The position numbers and the translations under genes are program-made. Below, one piece after another: positions 60,280 through 64,000 of a DNA stretch of 64,000 bases (positions within the stretch are counted from its first letter, which is position 1; each line of letters begins with the position of its first letter). The notes under the pieces are model-generated. The model had not been told where the DNA came from. It saw only the letters and a list, made by a program, of their open reading frames with translations, and did not search any database. Where the stretch lies: assembly GCA_021613375.1 (NCBI GenBank), contig CM038720.1, forward strand, positions 42,250,114-42,314,113, given 5' to 3'. This DNA comes from Megaleporinus macrocephalus. Lineage: Eukaryota > Chordata > Actinopteri > Characiformes > Anostomidae.

Positions 60280-60560
60280 TCATATATACAGAAATTATAT
60301 TTTTTTTTATTACCTGTATGTATGAATCTGTATCTGTATTTAGTCCACATTACATTTTGTATCATATGTAAATATAAGTATCTCCAAACATTAACTTTAC
60401 AGCAGAGTCCAAAAACATACCTCACTTTCAATGTAAGTCAATGGAACCAGAATTTTTTGGCACATTTATTTTGGTCCATTCATCACGAAATGTACATACA
60501 ATGTAAATAATAGCCGCTGTTTTTAACTGATGCAGAAAAATAAAACATGTTTTTTATGTA
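60180..60560. mobile_element. Second copy of the (CA)n-bearing palindromic element, leader and left arm
   Basis: gtcaataatcaacttcagat, a (CA)n run at about 60248-60278, ctgtatctgtatttagtcca, agtcaatggaaccagaattt and ttttggtccattcatcacga run parallel to 52865-53220. The right arm is missing. Confidence 0.8.
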
Positions 60561-61097
60561 TCATTTGTATCTGTATTCAGTTCATGTTACATTCTGAAGA
60601 GGCTCCGAACACAGTTACCTTTTACTTTTATAGATCAATACTTTCAGAATCTACCGATCTTTCTAAGAAGCAGCTTCAGTTACTGTTTGTTTATTGTCTA
60701 GTTTAAAATCAGCAGTACGTGTAGAAATCAGACTCGAGTATCTGTGTCAGTACACGCTCCTGCTAAAGCCTGAGTGGACGGATAAATCACTGGTGATCCA
60801 GGTGTTTACCTCAGTGTTGCTCAGCTCTTTTAAAGATGACTGAACTGAATCTCCTCAGTACTGGACATGTTCACACATGACCAGCTCAGCAGCAGTAGTG
60901 CACTGGACTCGTACGAGCTTTTAACAGCTTTATATTCGTCATTAACCGACAGCACGTTTACCCACTAATCACATTTACAAACCTGTTACATTAACGAGGT
61001 GACTGTTTGCAGTGAGAATTTTAAAACTTCATTTAAATGCTGATTATTTTATATTTAACTAGTTTTTCATCAGATTCTGCGTTCATTCTGCTTAACT

Positions 61098-61965
61098 TTG
61101 GTTATATATACCGGTATGTATTATATCACGTTCAGTTTAGCTCTGGTTATATGTTCCTGTATGTATTATATCACGTTCAGTTTAGCTCTGGTTATATGTT
61201 CCTGTATGTATTATATCACGTTCAGTTTAGCTCTGGTTATATGTTCCTGTATGTATTATATCACGTTCAGTTTAGCTCTGGTTATATGTTCCTGTATGTA
61301 TTATATCACGTTCAGTTTAGCTCTGGTTATATGTTCCTGTATGTATTATATCACGTTCAGTTTAGCTCTGGTTATATGTTCCTGTATGTATTATATCACA
61401 TTCAGTTTAGCTCTGGTTATATGTTCCTGTATGTATTATATCACATTCAGTTTAGCTCTGGTTATATGTTCCTGTATGTATTATATCACGTTCAGTTTAG
61501 CTCTGGTTATATGTTCCTGTATGTATTATATCACATTCAGTTTAGCTCTGGTTATATGTTCCTGTATGTATTATATCACGTTCAGTTTAGCTCTGGTTAT
61601 ATGTTCCTGTATGTATTATATCACGTTCAGTTTAGCTCTGGTTATATATACCGGTATGTATTATATCACGTTCAGTTTAGCTCTGGTTATATGTTCCTGT
61701 ATGTATTATATCACGTTCAGTTTAGCTCTGGTTATATGTTCCTGTATGTATTATATCACGTTCAGTTTAGCTCTGGTTATATGTTCCTGTATGTATTATA
61801 TCACGTTCAGTTTAGCTCTGGTTATATGTTCCTGTATGTATTATATCACATTCAGTTTAGCTCTGGTTATATGTTCCTGTATGTATTATATCACATTCAG
61901 TTTAGCTCTGGTTATATGTTCCTGTATGTATTATATCACGTTCAGTTTAGCTCTGGTTATATACA
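61098..61965. repeat. 45-bp minisatellite, about 19 units
   Basis: Unit core ctctggttatatgttcctgt, atgtattatatcacgttcag, tttag (45 bp) with very low divergence. The variants are a tatataccgg type (61103-61113, 61643-61655) and CACG/CACA. The period is 15 codons, so frames of 296 and 329 codons remain open (VLYHVQFSSGYMFLY); this is not a gene. Confidence 0.95.
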
Positions 61966-62994
61966 TAAAAAGGGGCCTTTGTGTTTAAGTCTGGCTTGTT
62001 TACATTCTGTTAGTATTGTTTATTAAGTTTATGCAGAGTATATAGTAAAATTAATAGACAATATTAACCCTTTGCACTGAGAGAGCCCAAAACTACTTGG
62101 GATAAAAGGTAATTATGTTAACATTCATTAACAGTGAAATATGTAGTTCAGGAATCTTTCTATATGTTTTCATTGTATTTGATTTTAACTGATTGGTCGA
62201 AATTGATTGTTTATATGGCACAGTTTTTATTTGTTATAGTTGTTTATCATATGATTGTTAAGAATGTTTTGGAGAAACAGAACTGTTCTACATGCATTTC
62301 AAGAGTCTTTATGTATGCATACAACTTAAAGACCCCTCATTAGTAACGTTATAGACCCTCAGTACAGCTCTATCTCTATACGTTCTCCTGTAGACCTTCA
62401 ATCTTCCTGCATTCACTAAACCCTCAAAAGCCCGACCTAATCTTTCAGACAGTAATCTGAGAGTGACATGGGTGCATGAATCTGTTGGGGGGTGACAAAC
62501 TGGGGGGAAGCAGGGAGGGTGAATAGAAAAGGGAGGAAGAGGGGTGGACTGAGGTGTTCCTCACTTGTTTAATCTCCCTGTTCAGTTCCTCGAATCAAAC
62601 AAAAGCTCCAGTTAAAGAGGGGGAAAGCTGGTCCGGTGGAACCGGTTCCTCCACTCCGCACATTGTCTCCTCAGAGCCGGGCGGGCAGAGCCGCGGAGGA
62701 CAAAGCCTGCTTTTCAGTTTACGGCTCGTTTAAAAGGAGAGGGCCAATTAGAGCGGCACACAGAGGTCATGTACTGATGCCGTGACTGGGTAACGGCGGG
62801 CTGGTAGAGCTCGACGTGGGTGTCCACGGCCGGTCTGCAGGTTCTGGAGCTCAGCGCTGGTCCATGAACGCATCTCGACGCTGCTCAGAGCTTCTGCTGC
62901 AAGTGTGACGTCAGCGTGTCCTCAGGACATCTAACGCTGAACTCAGTCTCCTGATTTTTATCTCACTCACACAATACAGCTCTTCACTGCTCTC
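61966..62994. other. ripk4 intron 1, partly GC-rich, no gene recognised
   Basis: 62480-62580 is G-rich on the plus strand; 62600-62930 is GC/CpG-richer (gccgggcgggcagagccgcg). On the minus strand I searched for a Gly-loop kinase first exon and did not find one. A regulatory role is possible but not shown. Confidence 0.4.
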
Positions 62995-62996
62995 AC

Positions 62997-64000
62997 CACC
63001 CCGCCGAACACTCCAGCGAACACTCCAGCGAACACTCCAGCGAACACTCCAGCGAACACTCCACCGAACACTCCAGCGAACACTCCGCCAAACACTCCAC
63101 CGAACACTCCACCGAACACTCCACCAAACACTCCACCGAACACTCCACCGAACACTCCAGCGAACACTCCAGCGAACACTCCGCCAAACACTCCACCGAA
63201 CACTCCACCGAACACTCCACCAAACACTCCAGCGAACGCTCCACTGAACACTCCGGCGAACACTCCACCGAACACTCCACCAAACACTCCACCAAACACT
63301 CTGCCGAACACTCCACCGAACACTCCACCAAACACTCCACCAAACACTCCACCGAACACTCCACCGAACACTCCACCGAACACTCCACCAAACACTCCAC
63401 CAAACACTCCACCAAACACTCCACCAAACACTCCACCAAACACTCCACCGAACACTCCACCGAACACTCCACCGAACACTCCACCGAACACTCCGCCGAA
63501 CACTCCGCCGAACACTCCACCGAACACTCCACCGAACACTCCGCCAAACACTCCACCGAACACTCCAGCGAACACTCCGCCAAACACTCCACCGAACACT
63601 CCACCGAACACTCCACCAAACACTCCACCGAACACTCCACCGAACACTCCACCAAACACCCCGCCGAACACTCCACCAAACACTCCACCAAACACTCCAC
63701 CGAACACTCCACCAAACACTCCACCGAACACTCCACCGAACACTCCACCGAACACTCCAGCGAACACTCCGCCAAACACTCCACCGAACACTCCACCGAA
63801 CACTCCACCGAACACTCCAGCGAACACTCCAGCGAACACTCCAGCGAACACTCCGCCAAACACTCCACCGAACACTCCACCGAACACTCCACCAAACACT
63901 CCAGCGAACGCTCCACTGAACACTCCGGCGAACACTCCACCGAACACTCCACCAAACACTCCACCAAACACTCCACCAAACACTCTGCCGAACACTCCAC
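62997..64000. repeat. 12-bp minisatellite (aacactccaccg), runs off the right edge
   Basis: About 84 twelve-base units, mostly aacactccaccg/aacactccacca/aacactccagcg, without loss of register. The block around agcgaacgctccactgaaca (63231) recurs at 63903, a 672-bp higher-order period. The minus-strand frames of 335-342 codons (GVFGGVFGGVF, ECSVECSVE) are repeat artefacts. Confidence 0.96.

Noticed and set aside
61037..62026. 329-codon and 296-codon plus-strand ORFs
   Set aside because: They translate a 45-bp minisatellite in two frames at once; open only because the period is a multiple of three.
62580..62940. Possible first exon of ripk4 in GC-rich sequence
   Set aside because: No glycine-loop, VAIK-like lysine or matching donor phase on the minus strand.
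62967..64000. 335- and 342-codon minus-strand ORFs with GGVF or ECSVE repeats
   Set aside because: Both are frames of the 12-bp minisatellite; no start context, splice context or known repeat protein fits.

Overview
The window is nuclear DNA from a vertebrate, most likely a teleost fish. Both recognisable genes are split by GT-AG introns and are vertebrate orthologues. The introns are AT-rich and hold fish-type repeats: a Rex1/L2-type LINE relic, Tc1/mariner and hAT relics, and (CA)n runs. No prokaryotic feature is present. The species cannot be fixed from the sequence.

Layout. (1) About 0.6-26.4 kb, minus strand: an orthologue of human C21orf91 (EURL). There are three coding exons (24987-24861, 2811-2326, 665-603), an inferred non-coding first exon near 26.3 kb in a CpG-rich promoter, and a 22-kb intron with fossil transposons and a local duplication. 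The last coding exon lies beyond the left edge. (2) 26.4-38.5 kb: intergenic DNA dominated by tandem repeats, including a 4.88-kb satellite of 244 twenty-bp units with no indel in register. The unit resembles the A-box segment of a tRNA-derived SINE. (3) 38.6-39.85 kb, plus strand: an apparently single-coding-exon gene for a 282-residue protein I do not recognise, with a plausible short 5' intron and an AATAAA signal. (4) 39.9-44.7 kb: a 51-bp AATAAA-bearing minisatellite, a Tc1/mariner relic, a splice-donor-like minisatellite and a 384-bp mariner-type MITE. (5) 45.07-57.72 kb, minus strand: RIPK4. Seven exons join in frame into 753 residues (most of the kinase domain, the intermediate region and about ten ankyrin repeats). 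The exon for the kinase N-terminus lies beyond the right edge, so 57.7-64 kb is intron 1, largely filled by minisatellites.

The three genes show no obvious functional link. C21orf91 and RIPK4 are both on human chromosome 21, so their closeness here is probably a linkage relic. The most unusual material is the repeat landscape: satellites apparently born inside mobile elements, one satellite unit in opposite orientations on the two sides of the ripk4 coding exons, a dispersed palindromic family, and tandem arrays that carry poly(A) or splice-donor motifs next to or inside genes.
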